This document shows, in pieces, positions 12,981 through 21,938 of a stretch of DNA of 64,000 nucleotides; position 1 is the first letter of the stretch, and each line of letters starts with the position of its first letter. A program made the translations under genes and the position numbers. This DNA comes from Suillus spraguei (taxonomy: Eukaryota > Basidiomycota > Agaricomycetes > Boletales > Suillaceae): positions 62,001 through 126,000 of the forward strand of contig JABCPU010000095.1 of assembly GCA_016800925.1 (NCBI GenBank). Reading direction: 5' to 3'. The notes below the pieces were generated by a model that saw nothing but the letters and a program-made list of their open reading frames with translations, had not been told where the DNA came from and did not search any database.

Positions 12981-13052
12981 AGGTTTGTGGAATCAGAGAA
13001 GCGATCCTCAAGGGGGTTGCCTTGAGGATCGTTTCTCTGATTCCACAGACCT
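12981..13052 (+). repeat. 72-nt hairpin with 33-bp arms
   Basis: The arm 12981-13013 and the arm 13020-13052 are reverse complements over 33 positions with two mismatches, around a 6-base loop. Both mismatches are T opposite G, so a plus-strand RNA would pair along the whole stem through G-U wobbles, while a minus-strand RNA would carry two A-C mismatches. No ORF or tRNA explains it. Confidence 0.85.
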
Positions 13053-13386
13053 GTCATGCTGTGTTGTTTGGTTCTGTCATCGCGACCCTAGCAAGACAGG
13101 AAATACAATATTTGTACAAAAACTCTTCGCGTTCTCACTCATGTAACGAAAAGTTGATGTAGTGAATGCTGTGGCTTTCGAATGCATTGAGAACTGACGA
13201 CGCAGTGCAATCTCGCTCACCCAGGTTTCATGGAATGACACAAATGCAGTTATGTTTGAGATCTAGGCGATGAGGAGGTACGCCGAGATTGGTCGAGTGA
13301 GATTCTATGTTCGTCAATACGATCTACGAAAACTGTGTCCCCATGCTCCGAATTGCCGTGTTGAAACTCATTATGCGAGTGCTATG
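13053..13386. other. Intergenic, 334 bp
   Basis: Stop-rich on both strands. A 112-codon plus frame crosses the preceding hairpin and continues to about 13162, but its composition is not coding-like. It abuts the truncated end of the MFS pseudogene. Confidence 0.4.
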
Positions 13387-14745
13387 CTATAATGTCGATG
13401 ACTTTACCGCAGCCATAAGAATGGCATATGCGCCGAAATGATCGTGCAAGCGGGTGTAGAAAAGTAGTTGGAACGTGTAACAGACGAAAGTTGATGTTGC
13501 AAAGATAGCCCCAATACAGGGAGGATCCAACGATAGACCGCCAAGTTCAATCGGTGTCGCATAGAAAATCGATCTGACTGCGAAACCAAAGAGAATCACT
13601 GCGGCAGTCAAGACCTCTGGAGTCAGCACAGCACGCAGCGGAAGCGGCGGCGAGATTTCTTCAGGGTTTGCTTCCCCATAACTGGCCAGAACGTTGCTTG
13701 AAAATGTGGATGGTTTTTTATATGACTGTGGCAAGAACCATTCCTTTATCAGATCCCAAAGGGGTTTCCGAGTAGAAACGCTCTTGTTACCGCACTCAGT
13801 GCGATCCAAAAATCACTTTTTAAAGTTAGGCTCATCTCTTTGAGACGGAAGTACGTAACTAGTCAAGCAACAGAGGCACATACAACTGGGACAGCGCACA
13901 ACAAGAAGTATGGGTAGGATTTCAGAAGCTCCGAACGCCCAAAGATTTCAGGAAATCTGTCCGCAGGTCGAGAAAGTAATCCATCACCAAGTGGCCTAGA
14001 ATGTTGTCAATCATACGTCAAGAGTGAGTATAGATACTGAATACGCCTACCATATTATGGCCGCTGACATAAATGAAATTGGCAGATAATGCCTTCGGCA
14101 AATTCATTGCGTCAGTGATGTCCATCAACAAGTTTTTGACGACACCATTTTCCCCATTGAATACCCCACAGATATTCCGGCTGATCAAGATACCGGAATT
14201 AGTAAAGGACAGTAATGACAATTATGTTTATAACCCGCGAACCTGACCAGCAGACCGAGAAACGTTCTTGACAGTCCAAACAACAACATTGTAATAGCTA
14301 TCATGAATGAAGCCGTCAGGATTAAAGGTTTCCTCCCAATGTAACCTGACAGCCGGTTCCAATGGGAATCGCCGATGTTTGAGCAACATGGTACTATAAT
14401 TGCTCGAGATATTGTCAGGATGGAACAGAGGCCCGGGAAGCTGAAAGATGACTAAATGCTCACCAGTATGCCAACGTAGTATCTAACCTGAGATTCGTCT
14501 CCGTGTGTCACGTCAATATCTCTGATCAGCTTGATAATACTCTAGTCGCGGCGAACATTTAACTCCAGGCAGAAAAAAAACTCATTTGGGGGTGAACGGG
14601 GAAAGGGTCTCAAAAACAAGCGTCAGTCTGAAAACTGCAAGACCAATATGATCCAGAACTGATCCCAGGGCAGATACGTCTTGGCCACCGGCTGTTTTGC
14701 TTGTTGCAGAAGAGAAGTTTCCTCATCATCCTGATGCGTAATCAT
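13387..14745 (-). pseudogene. Decayed MFS transporter (DHA1 / ZIF-like type)
   Basis: Starts well at 14745 (MITHQDDEETSLLQQ, then LPWDQFWIILVLQF) but then loses frame repeatedly. Recognisable pieces in different frames include RDIDVTHGDESQV, the motif A region SGYIGRKPLILTASF, GLLVRF, GVFNGENGVVKNLLMDITD, RPADRFPEIFGRSELLKSYP and a final intact-looking stretch of about 140 codons (13809-13387) with three hydrophobic helices. In-frame stops fall inside transmembrane segments, for example after QFSD and after CASVA. The C-terminal helices are missing beyond 13387. The order of pieces matches fungal MFS proteins related to plant zinc-induced facilitator-like transporters. Unlike the one-base problems elsewhere in the window, damage here is spread over the whole gene, so it is a real pseudogene. 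Confidence 0.85.
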
Positions 14746-15914
14746 GGTTCTACAAGGGAACGACGAGGATAGAAGATGTGGCTCAGCAATAAGGTGGTTG
14801 GTTTGGTTTGCTGATTGACTTGTTGACTAGCTCATTGATAAGGAGCATGACGGCAATTAAACGGCAGTCTACACCTGCTTTTTCTGGTCAGTGACAAGGA
14901 ATGATTACTAAAGCATCGTAAGAGCAAGCACCTATTACGCATGTAGCTAGGCTGTGGCCCACCTATATAGCGGGGAGGTATGTACGTACTTGCACCGTTA
15001 CGATCTAAGGCTAGCTAGTCATAAGGCTGAGGTTAGAGTCAAACCTCAAATTCATGACTGGCTAGCCTTAGATTAACTGGCGCGGTCTTGAAGTCTGCGC
15101 CCACGAGAAGTGAGAGTAGATATAATAATAACAAAAGGCAAAAATCGACTTACGTTGACAGTTACTAGTAGTTACAACGCCGGTGTGTACTACAGTTATG
15201 GGGCGCACTGCATGTACTACTGCAGATCTGCCGCGCATGTTACGGACGCCTACGAACGCTTACGATTTCGAAGTTCGAACTGTAGATGGGCCCGAACATC
15301 AACTAAGTAGTAGGTGAATTTCTGGCTTGAAACCTGTCAATGCCGACAACAATTCCTCTCTACTGGTATCGCATCTTGGACATTCACTAATGGATTGTCC
15401 GTCTTCAGCGGTCATTAGTGAAATGGTCAAGTATCGGATTTAAAATCTGGTCCAGGTGTGACTATCATAATGATACTAAGTGATTAGTGCAACAGACTCA
15501 AAATTTATTGAACCTGACCCGGCGCAGGTTTCAGCAACGACGTGACTCAGTGACACCTAGACATCCATTCGTGGAAAGAGGGGACAGAGCAGACTCGTCT
15601 TGACAAGTTACATATGGTTGTCCCTCAACAGATGCAAAATCTGTTTCTTGAAACTGGTTCGAATTCTGCTGATCTCTTATTTATTTGTAATCCTGTGATA
15701 TTGCAGGTATTGCCGTGCGGGATACATGATAGCATTCCGTGTGTTGTGCGATTTAATATTGAAATATTGATCGTGATTGAAATAAACCCTAACCACAATG
15801 TGAATCCTATTATGGGGCGTGACGTCCGATATCCGACACTTGACCTTGAACGCGTCACCTACAAACGACCGCGTAAAGCATCCAATATCAGTTCACACTT
15901 CATCTACCCCCATC
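14746..15914. other. Intergenic, about 1.2 kb, with fold-back sequences
   Basis: Holds the hairpin at 15003-15073 and a weaker imperfect hairpin around 15362-15425 (arms containing CACTAATG and CATTAGTG). A 115-codon plus frame starts at 15614 but has no coding character. The last part must contain the promoter of PSMA1. No transposase fragment was seen. Confidence 0.5.
15003..15073 (+). repeat. 71-nt fold-back with 20-bp arms
   Basis: Arms 15003-15022 and 15054-15073 pair over 20 positions with one mismatch, a T opposite G (wobble in plus-strand RNA). Between them a second 7-bp stem (TGAGGTT / AACCTCA) nests around a 7-base loop. It may be the relic of a small inverted-repeat element; no target-site duplication was identified. 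Confidence 0.65.
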
Positions 15915-16994
15915 ATGGTGCGTGCAAAGTTTATGCTCTTTGTGATCTCATTTTTAAATGATCTCCTAGTTTCGGAATACATATGACTCTGATAACACTG
16001 TCTTCTCGCCACAAGGTCGTCTCCACCAGGTTGAGTATGCGCTTGAAGCCGTGAAGCAGGGATCAGCGGCAGTGGGCCTGCGATCGAAGACCCACGCGAT
16101 CCTTCTTGCTCTGAAGGTCAGTGGACGCTAATTACTTCATGACGACTCTTCACAAAGAATCAATACAGCGTTCCACAGGAGAGCTTGCTTCATATCAGCA
16201 AAAGATGTTCCGCATAGACGATCACGTCGGGATCGCCATCGCTGGGCTTACTTCAGATGCACGAGTACTCAGGTGTTTATTGTGTTTTATGGTGTATAGC
16301 ATGTATTCTGATTTGACTGCAGCAACTTTATGCGGCAGCAAGCAATGGGAGAACGTATGATGTTCAACAGACCCATGCCAGTGAATCGTCTCGTCTCTTC
16401 CATCGCTGATAGTAGGTGCTCGAATGTTTCTTGCGTAGCTGATGCTCATTTTTTGGCTTGTAGAGGCACAAGTGAACACGCAGGAATATGGTCGCAGACC
16501 ATACGGAGTTGGTTTCCTTGTTATTGGTCAAGATCAATCAGGACCCCATCTTTTCGAGTTCTCGCCATCAGGAAACTCATACGAATATTACGCTATGTCA
16601 ATCGGCGCTCGCAGTCAGAGCGCAAAAACATACTTGGAGAAGCACTATGAAAGTTTCGCAGATTGTATGTGCCGTATCCATCTCACATCGCGTTCATGCC
16701 ATTGAAGTCGTTGCAGGCAACCTCGAGGACCTCATTCGGCATGGTCTCCATGCTCTCCGCGAGACCCTCCAACAGGACAAGGAGCTTAATGTGAATAACA
16801 CGTCGGTAGGCATCATCGGACCAATGGGTCAACATGAAAAGCCCATTTCGCCGCCAGGCTGCTTCCGCATCTTAGAGGGGGAAACAATAGAAGTATACCT
16901 TGAGAGTATGGTGAAGAAGGAGGAAGCACCCGCACCTGCATCTGATGCAGCACCAGCGCCTACTGCTGATGAGGATGTACAAATGTCAGGGTAA
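15915..16994 (+). CDS. PSMA1: Proteasome subunit alpha type-1
   Basis: Six exons: 15915-15917, 15970-16116, 16169-16272, 16323-16411, 16464-16664 and 16717-16994; 273 residues. The first coding exon is the ATG alone. Splicing gives [21 protein letters not shown], the alpha-subunit N-terminal signature that forms the gate of the 20S core ring. [42 protein letters not shown] and [18 protein letters not shown] follow, diagnostic of alpha1 (yeast Pre5, the alpha6 position). It is a structural, non-catalytic subunit. The C-terminal tail is Ala/Pro/Glu-rich ([11 protein letters not shown]), as in homologues. No frame problems. Convergent with COX15 at 165 bp. Confidence 0.96.
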
Positions 16995-17158
16995 ACTAAG
17001 ATATAATGACAGCCGCTTTTCTATTTGGTCAATCACAAAAGTTGAGGCTCGAAATACTCAACGACTGTCAATGAGATACAGAAGTCGTGTTTTGGTTCAG
17101 GTGTATAATGATAAGCGAGTGGTGATGTGTAGTTCTAAAATGTTGGGTCAGGGGTGTC

Positions 17159-18788
17159 CTACAGGCTAGAGCTCTTCGTCTGCATCCCAGCTTTCCTCCA
17201 CATCTGTGCAGCTAAGCCTGGCCTACGCAACGATACTAGTAAGTGTACCATCGTGCTCATGAGAGCAATGCTTCCCGCCTGATGAGCAGCTGCAATGGGT
17301 ATAGGGACAAGGTATAGCAATGTTGCAAGACCCAGAAGAACCTGTACATTCGCCATGGCGAAGGCTGCCGTGACAGATGTACGAGCCAGTGGTGGCAACA
17401 GCGCACGGATGGCGGGTCGTCGACTGTAAGCGAAGAGGAGACAAGTGCTGAAATACGTAGTCATCGCCTGTAATCAAACACTTAGAAGAACACAATATAC
17501 GAATGAACGAGACGTACAAGAACTCGATGATCGAATTGAACGGTAGTGGGATTCTCAAAGATATTTCTCCACCAGATGTCTGATCCGTCGGCATTTTTTG
17601 CATAGGCGGATGAAAATAAATCATCCATAGGAGGCGCAAGTCGACCCCCCATGAGCGGAAATTCATTGTAGAGCAGACCAGCATCCAATCCAGCAACGAA
17701 CGCGCCTGCGCATAGATTATGATTACACTGAAACGAAAGCCGAAATGAACGAACCTGATAATGCAGTCAAGAAGACTAGTGCACTCAGCCCTTTAGACAG
17801 TCGAGAAAATCTCTTCACAATAGGATTTGAAAGCACGTCTTGCCAATTCATAGTGCTGGACCCGCTCCACGAGCCACCTCTGGCGTATCTCCAATCTTTA
17901 ATCGCCGCTAGCCCAGTCCCGAGCATCCCTGCGTACAGCACCACGGCTGTTCCAAGATGAGCTGCCAGGCGGTACTGAGAGACACGGGGTACTGCGCCCG
18001 GCGTATCCATGATGGAGTCTTCCAAGCCAGATTTCACCATATACCATCCAAGAAACCCTTGAAAACCGATGAGCAGTGCCATGCCCGTTAGTTGCACAGG
18101 CATCGAGGTAGTAAGCTTCTTCCGGAAACCAAAGTAAGCTAGAGGGACCACAAATGTGATGCCAATCAGGCGCCCGAGCACGCGGTGACTCCATTCCATG
18201 TAAAAAATGTTCTTGAATTCATCGAGGGTAATGGAATGATTGAGGCTAAGGCGCATTCACAAGATTATACAAGGAGTAGTCATAAAAAGGATGCTCACAG
18301 TTTAAATTCAGGAGTAGCCTTGTACTTTTCAAATTCAACGCTCCAGTCCTCCACATTCATAGGTGGAATGATGCCAGTGATGGGCTTCCATTCTGTGATG
18401 CTCAGCCCTGATTCGGTGAGACGCGTTACTCCGCCCACTACTATTACCGCAAAAACCATGGCTGATGAGAATAAGAGCCAGCGCCCGACCGCTGGTGAAG
18501 CAAGCACGGGTAATTGTGATGTCTGTGCAGCACCATGAGAGGCGTTCGCAGAGAAGAATCGAGGCTCAAGGAATAAAGTACGGCTGGCTTCCGCTCCGCG
18601 ATGACTGAATAACACCTCCGGTAAATCCATGAGTTGCAGAGAGGTGAACTTGTGACTTCAGGAGCAAGGCATGACTTGAGCACTGTTCTTCTGGAGAAGT
18701 TGACTGGACCAGTCGGAAATGTGCGCGAAGCTCGTAAGCCAAAATGGGCTCTTGGACGCAGCAAAGCGTTTGCAAAGCTCAGTTGCAT
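17159..18788 (-). CDS. COX15: Heme A synthase COX15 (mitochondrial)
   Basis: Five exons: 18788-18582, 18522-18299, 18245-17755, 17705-17518 and 17467-17159; 472 residues. The first exon encodes an Arg-rich, acid-poor presequence ([16 protein letters not shown]) typical of mitochondrial import. The 59-nt first intron shifts frame into [15 protein letters not shown]. Family hallmarks follow: [35 protein letters not shown] (haem-ligand His in a helix), [13 protein letters not shown] and [14 protein letters not shown]. The enzyme oxidises haem O to haem A for cytochrome c oxidase in the inner membrane. An upstream in-frame Met at 18630 belongs to a frame with a stop just before it and was rejected as the start. 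Divergent from a BolA3-like gene across 138 bp. Confidence 0.95.
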
Positions 18789-18926
18789 AGATTCCCTCAA
18801 GCCCGGTACACCTAGACTGGTTAATGCGAATGTTGGCCAATTGGAACTCAAATGAATACGTCAGATTGAACTTGTGCACAGCCACAACATGATCGCCGTA
18901 CTTCCGTCCACACCACCACCACCACC
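18789..18926. promoter_or_regulatory. Bidirectional promoter with palindromic CCAAT box
   Basis: Only 138 bp separate the start codons of COX15 and the BolA3-like gene. CCAATTGG at 18837-18844 reads as a CCAAT box on both strands. CCAAT boxes bind the HAP/NF-Y complex, which activates respiratory genes in fungi; joint control of the two mitochondrial genes is inferred. An ACC repeat lies just before the plus-strand ATG. Confidence 0.6.
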
Positions 18927-19378
18927 ATGTTGACCTTAAGGCGGGGACTGGCGACGTTGCGAGCCCTCCGAAGGTTTTCAACCAAGCCCAGTCTGATCCC
19001 CCAACCAACCTTTCTGAAGGAGAGAAGCTAATATACGACAAATTGACCGACAAGTTTTTACCAACTGAGCTAGCCGTGCAGGACATCTCAGGTGGGACTC
19101 TTTCGCCATTCACTTGGCTCACGATTAGATTGGTTGAGTTGACTGATACTATAATTTATCAGGAGGCTGTGGTGACTTCTACGCTATCAAAATAGCAAGT
19201 GAGGCCTTTAAAGGCCTTTCAACCTTGAACCAGCATAAACTTGTAACACGAATACTGAAACAAGAAATTGAGGGAATTCATGGGTTACAGGTCAGGCATC
19301 GCCATCATTACAAAAGGTTTACTAACACATGATCTAATTCCCCAGATCAAGACCATCCCACCCTCATCAGAATCATAA
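18927..19378 (+). CDS. BOLA3: BolA-like protein 3, mitochondrial (apparent frameshift)
   Basis: Exons 18927-19091, 19163-19290 and 19346-19378. The N-terminus is a strong mitochondrial presequence (MLTLRRGLATLRALRRFST). The body is a BolA domain: GEKLIYDKLTDKFLPTELAV, DISGGCGDFYAIKIAS, HKLVTRILKQEI, IHGLQIKTIPPS. BolA3 works with Grx5/Nfu1 in delivering Fe-S clusters to mitochondrial enzymes. The presequence and body are in different frames; the exons add up to 326 nt, one short of 109 codons. One extra C in the C5 run near 18997-19003 would join them. A 29-nt GT-AG intron (GTCTGA..GAAG) would also repair the frame, but it is shorter than any other intron seen here. Assembly error or a fresh mutation is more likely. 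Confidence 0.85.
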
Positions 19379-19658
19379 CTTGGGCGGATAGTACTTCGGA
19401 CACCTATTGCATACCCTATTGTATGGTACTAGACATACGCATACAAGGTGTTGACATTTTATTTCATTTTAGCCATAAAATAATACGCGAACATCATTAC
19501 CGAGAACGATCACCTCTCAAGTCACGCATGCCACGCTAGAATGGAAGTCTACGCCATCGAAAGCGCTTAGTGTACAGCATCTCTTGAGAAGCAACGGGGT
19601 ATCAAAATTATCCAGCCTATCGGAAATGTTGAAGCAGTCACTTGACAAGCCTCGTGTA

Positions 19659-20736
19659 TCATGGCCGCTTCGTAAGACTTAGAAGGGAGATGGCTTCGCG
19701 ATTGTAAATTTCGCGATTTGGGTCGTCTTCCACCTTACGAACACGTGTTATCAGCCCGTAATCAGATTCGAGAATCCAAAGAAGATTCATACCTCTTCCC
19801 AACTGAATTGCTTTTTCAACATCGCGAAGAACCGTTTGTCTGCCTACAGGGCAGTGCTAGTACGGACAATTCATCAAATCATAGATCTGATGCTCACCTT
19901 ACGTCTCTTTTTGTAACAAAACAAAATTTCTGTACTGCCGCTGACGGCCATTTCTGATAAGGTCTGGACCAAAAGAGGGAAAGCAGGTTCAAAGTAAACA
20001 CAGTCTGCTGCGAGGATCAATTCAGGAGGGGGCATGTCCGAGGGAAGCGTCTCTCCCCTGTACGCAGTCAACGGTGCATGGCCTTCTAAACGAGTCAAGA
20101 TCATCTTACCAATTGAGTTCACGAACAGAAACACAGGACTGCAAATTGTTCAACGTCACATTTTGTTGCATGATACCCAACAACGGGCTGGAAGAATTAT
20201 CGCTTCACTGAGATAGCTGAAATCAACAATAAGGGACGAACGCTTGATCGGTGATCCAAACTGTACCACCGAGTGCGCCTGCTACAAGACCAACCATCCC
20301 GTTCCACTCCCGACTTCGACAATCTTCTTGCCTTGAAGATATCCAATGCCTCGAAATGCGATGTAATTTGATAGGACCTGCATTGCATCAAACGTCTGGC
20401 TTCAGCATCCAAGAAGAGATAACCTACCTCGCCAGCCGGCCAAGCAATTCCACCGCAGCCATTAGATGCGTCAACCTTGAGTGATATCGACACAAGCGGG
20501 GAGTCCACAGGAAATGTCAATCTGATTGTCTCACCGAGGATGGATCGCGGCTGTGAAGGTACGATAACAGTATCTTCGTCATCTCCAGCGAAGTTGCTGG
20601 GGTCCGTCCTGAGATGTCGTAATGGATCTAATGTATCGAGGGCCTCGTCTAAAGCAATCTCATTTGAGCTCACTACTGGTTCAGGTGGATCGTCGAATGG
20701 CAGTGAATGTGATGTGGGTTGGATTATAGCCATCAT
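19659..20736 (-). CDS. METTL21/EFM6-like protein-lysine methyltransferase (apparent frameshift)
   Basis: Six exons: 20736-20428, 20377-20242, 20187-20110, 20057-19898, 19843-19793 and 19733-19659. The family (Methyltransf_16) uses S-adenosylmethionine to methylate lysines on translation factors or chaperones. Visible: GGIAWPAGEVLSNYI, the SAM-binding motif IVEVGSGTG, WITDQAPLLGIMQQNV, ELNWGETLPSD, and PELILAADCVYFEPAFPLLV with the DxxY-type post-II motif. It ends NREAISLLSLTKRP. Immediately after GSGTG one base is missing (20306-20311; TGG for an expected T-TGG), after which the frame closes. The exons sum to 809 nt, one less than 270 codons, and everything downstream is in good order. If the loss is real the protein would be truncated inside its cofactor site. 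METTL21 subtype is not resolved. Confidence 0.85.
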
Positions 20737-20932
20737 GACTGTCTGATATAATAAGACCGGTTTAGATATTCGGCTGATATTTGAACCTCAGGCTTGACTC
20801 TGTGATATCCGATGAGCGTCGGTCCTGGGTCAGGTGCTACACTATTGCTTCCTGTCTTGATTTGGTTTCCGGCGGTCCCCGCTGTTTTTAGACCAAAAAA
20901 AAGGAAGAACAAAACAACTCTCTTTACCAAGA

Positions 20933-21324
20933 CTATCCACTGAACACGGAGCTCATAACGGGGGCACCGTCGCGTAGCAGCTTATTGATATCATGGATCT
21001 CTTCCTGGAACTCCACAAGGTTCAACGTTCATCAGCTCGCTATCCACTTTGGTGACCGGACTTACGGGAACAGACCAAGTAAGCAATCTGCACACATGAC
21101 TATTATCAAGGAACCAGTAAGATCGGCATCAGAGCACGAAACCAATACTCTGATCACAAGTCGGTGTTACGCCAGTGCCGCAACCTGCCGCGACTAGGCA
21201 ATTTGGGAGTCGCTTCGGCAAGATGCGTTTCCTCAGCGTGGTGCGAAAGCTCGGCATGCATTACAATGATGCTCACGATCTCTTTTGATAGAACTACGTC
21301 TTTCTTTTTTTCTGCTTTCACCAT
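20933..21324 (-). CDS. Possible small helical protein, unassigned
   Basis: Two stretches on the minus strand look coding but are not recognised. The exon from 21324 begins MVKAEKKKDVVLSKEIVSII and continues MHAELSHHAEETHLAEATPKLP. A terminal exon near 21020-20933 reads VEFQEEIHDINKLLRDGAPV and ends in a stop at 20933-20935. One or two introns, with acceptor AGs in front of the last exon, would be needed, and the exon between them is unclear. The start overlaps the 5' end of the plus-strand Pro-rich gene within 12 bp, so one of the two starts is probably wrong. Confidence 0.35.
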
Positions 21325-21335
21325 ATTCGCAGAGA

Positions 21336-21938
21336 ATGCAATCACCTCATGCAGACGATCTCACACCTTTACCTGTATTCTCTCTGCGGAAGACTTCTAG
21401 GTTGCGGGGACCACGCCCATGCAGCTGGCTTCAAACGGGGATAGCAATAAGAGAAGAAAATGAGGGGAGCTGGTCATGGCCATGTCAACAGGCTGACCTG
21501 TCCAGAGCATCGACAATATGCTCCCGCACGTCTAGCGACTCTGCTTCATCCAATCAGTCTAGTATCGCCTCCGAGTCCTCGTCTGGCTCATCGTCACATA
21601 TTGATGATACGCAAAGTCCGCCATGTGATCACATATCGCTGCGCAGACCTAGACGTCGCCCTCAACGGCGGAGACCATCAGGTCCACGTCCCCCCTCATG
21701 TCCACATTCTCCCACTTCTCCAAAGCGACCCACACTTTCTGTCAATATATCACTGTCATCCCCCGTTGCCCTTGAGAAGCCTATCCTTCCGCTGCCCCTG
21801 GAAGAGTTCCCACATATAGCACCAACTGAACCTACGACGCCTGTACCTCAATTACCTCCAGCGATTGTGTTTTCACCCTCAGATCTACTTGATTGGGACG
21901 CAATCTTTGAGGTATTGGCTTTGGAAAGCAAGCCATAG
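21336..21938 (+). CDS. Ser- and Pro-rich hypothetical protein
   Basis: A 200-codon open frame from ATG 21336 (MQSPHADDLTPLPVFSLRKT). The middle is Ser-rich (SSDSASSNQSSIASESSSGS), then Arg/Pro-rich (RRPRRRPQRRRPSG), ending DLLDWDAIFEVLALESKP. The long stop-free proline-rich run in one frame and the acidic Trp-containing end look coding; no domain is recognised. An intron may lie around 21400-21490, where the composition is less convincing. Confidence 0.5.
   Translation: MQSPHADDLTPLPVFSLRKTSRLRGPRPCSWLQTGIAIREENEGSWSWPCQQADLSRASTICSRTSSDSASSNQSSIASESSSGSSSHIDDTQSPPCDHISLRRPRRRPQRRRPSGPRPPSCPHSPTSPKRPTLSVNISLSSPVALEKPILPLPLEEFPHIAPTEPTTPVPQLPPAIVFSPSDLLDWDAIFEVLALESKP

Noticed and set aside
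15654..15666. A tRNA B-box-like GGTTCGAATTC
   Set aside because: Upstream sequence lacks a matching A box, and the T-arm stem does not pair.
15614..15961. 115-codon plus ORF before PSMA1
   Set aside because: Runs through the PSMA1 start and first intron in another frame; no domain.
18295..18630. COX15 start at Met 18630
   Set aside because: An in-frame stop lies just upstream and the segment lacks a presequence; the 59-nt intron model gives an Arg-rich mitochondrial presequence joined to the conserved TSQLPVL.
18658..19122. 154-codon minus-strand ORF crossing the COX15/BolA3 promoter
   Set aside because: It includes a Trp run from the ACC repeat and is antisense to the clear BolA3 exon; a shadow frame.
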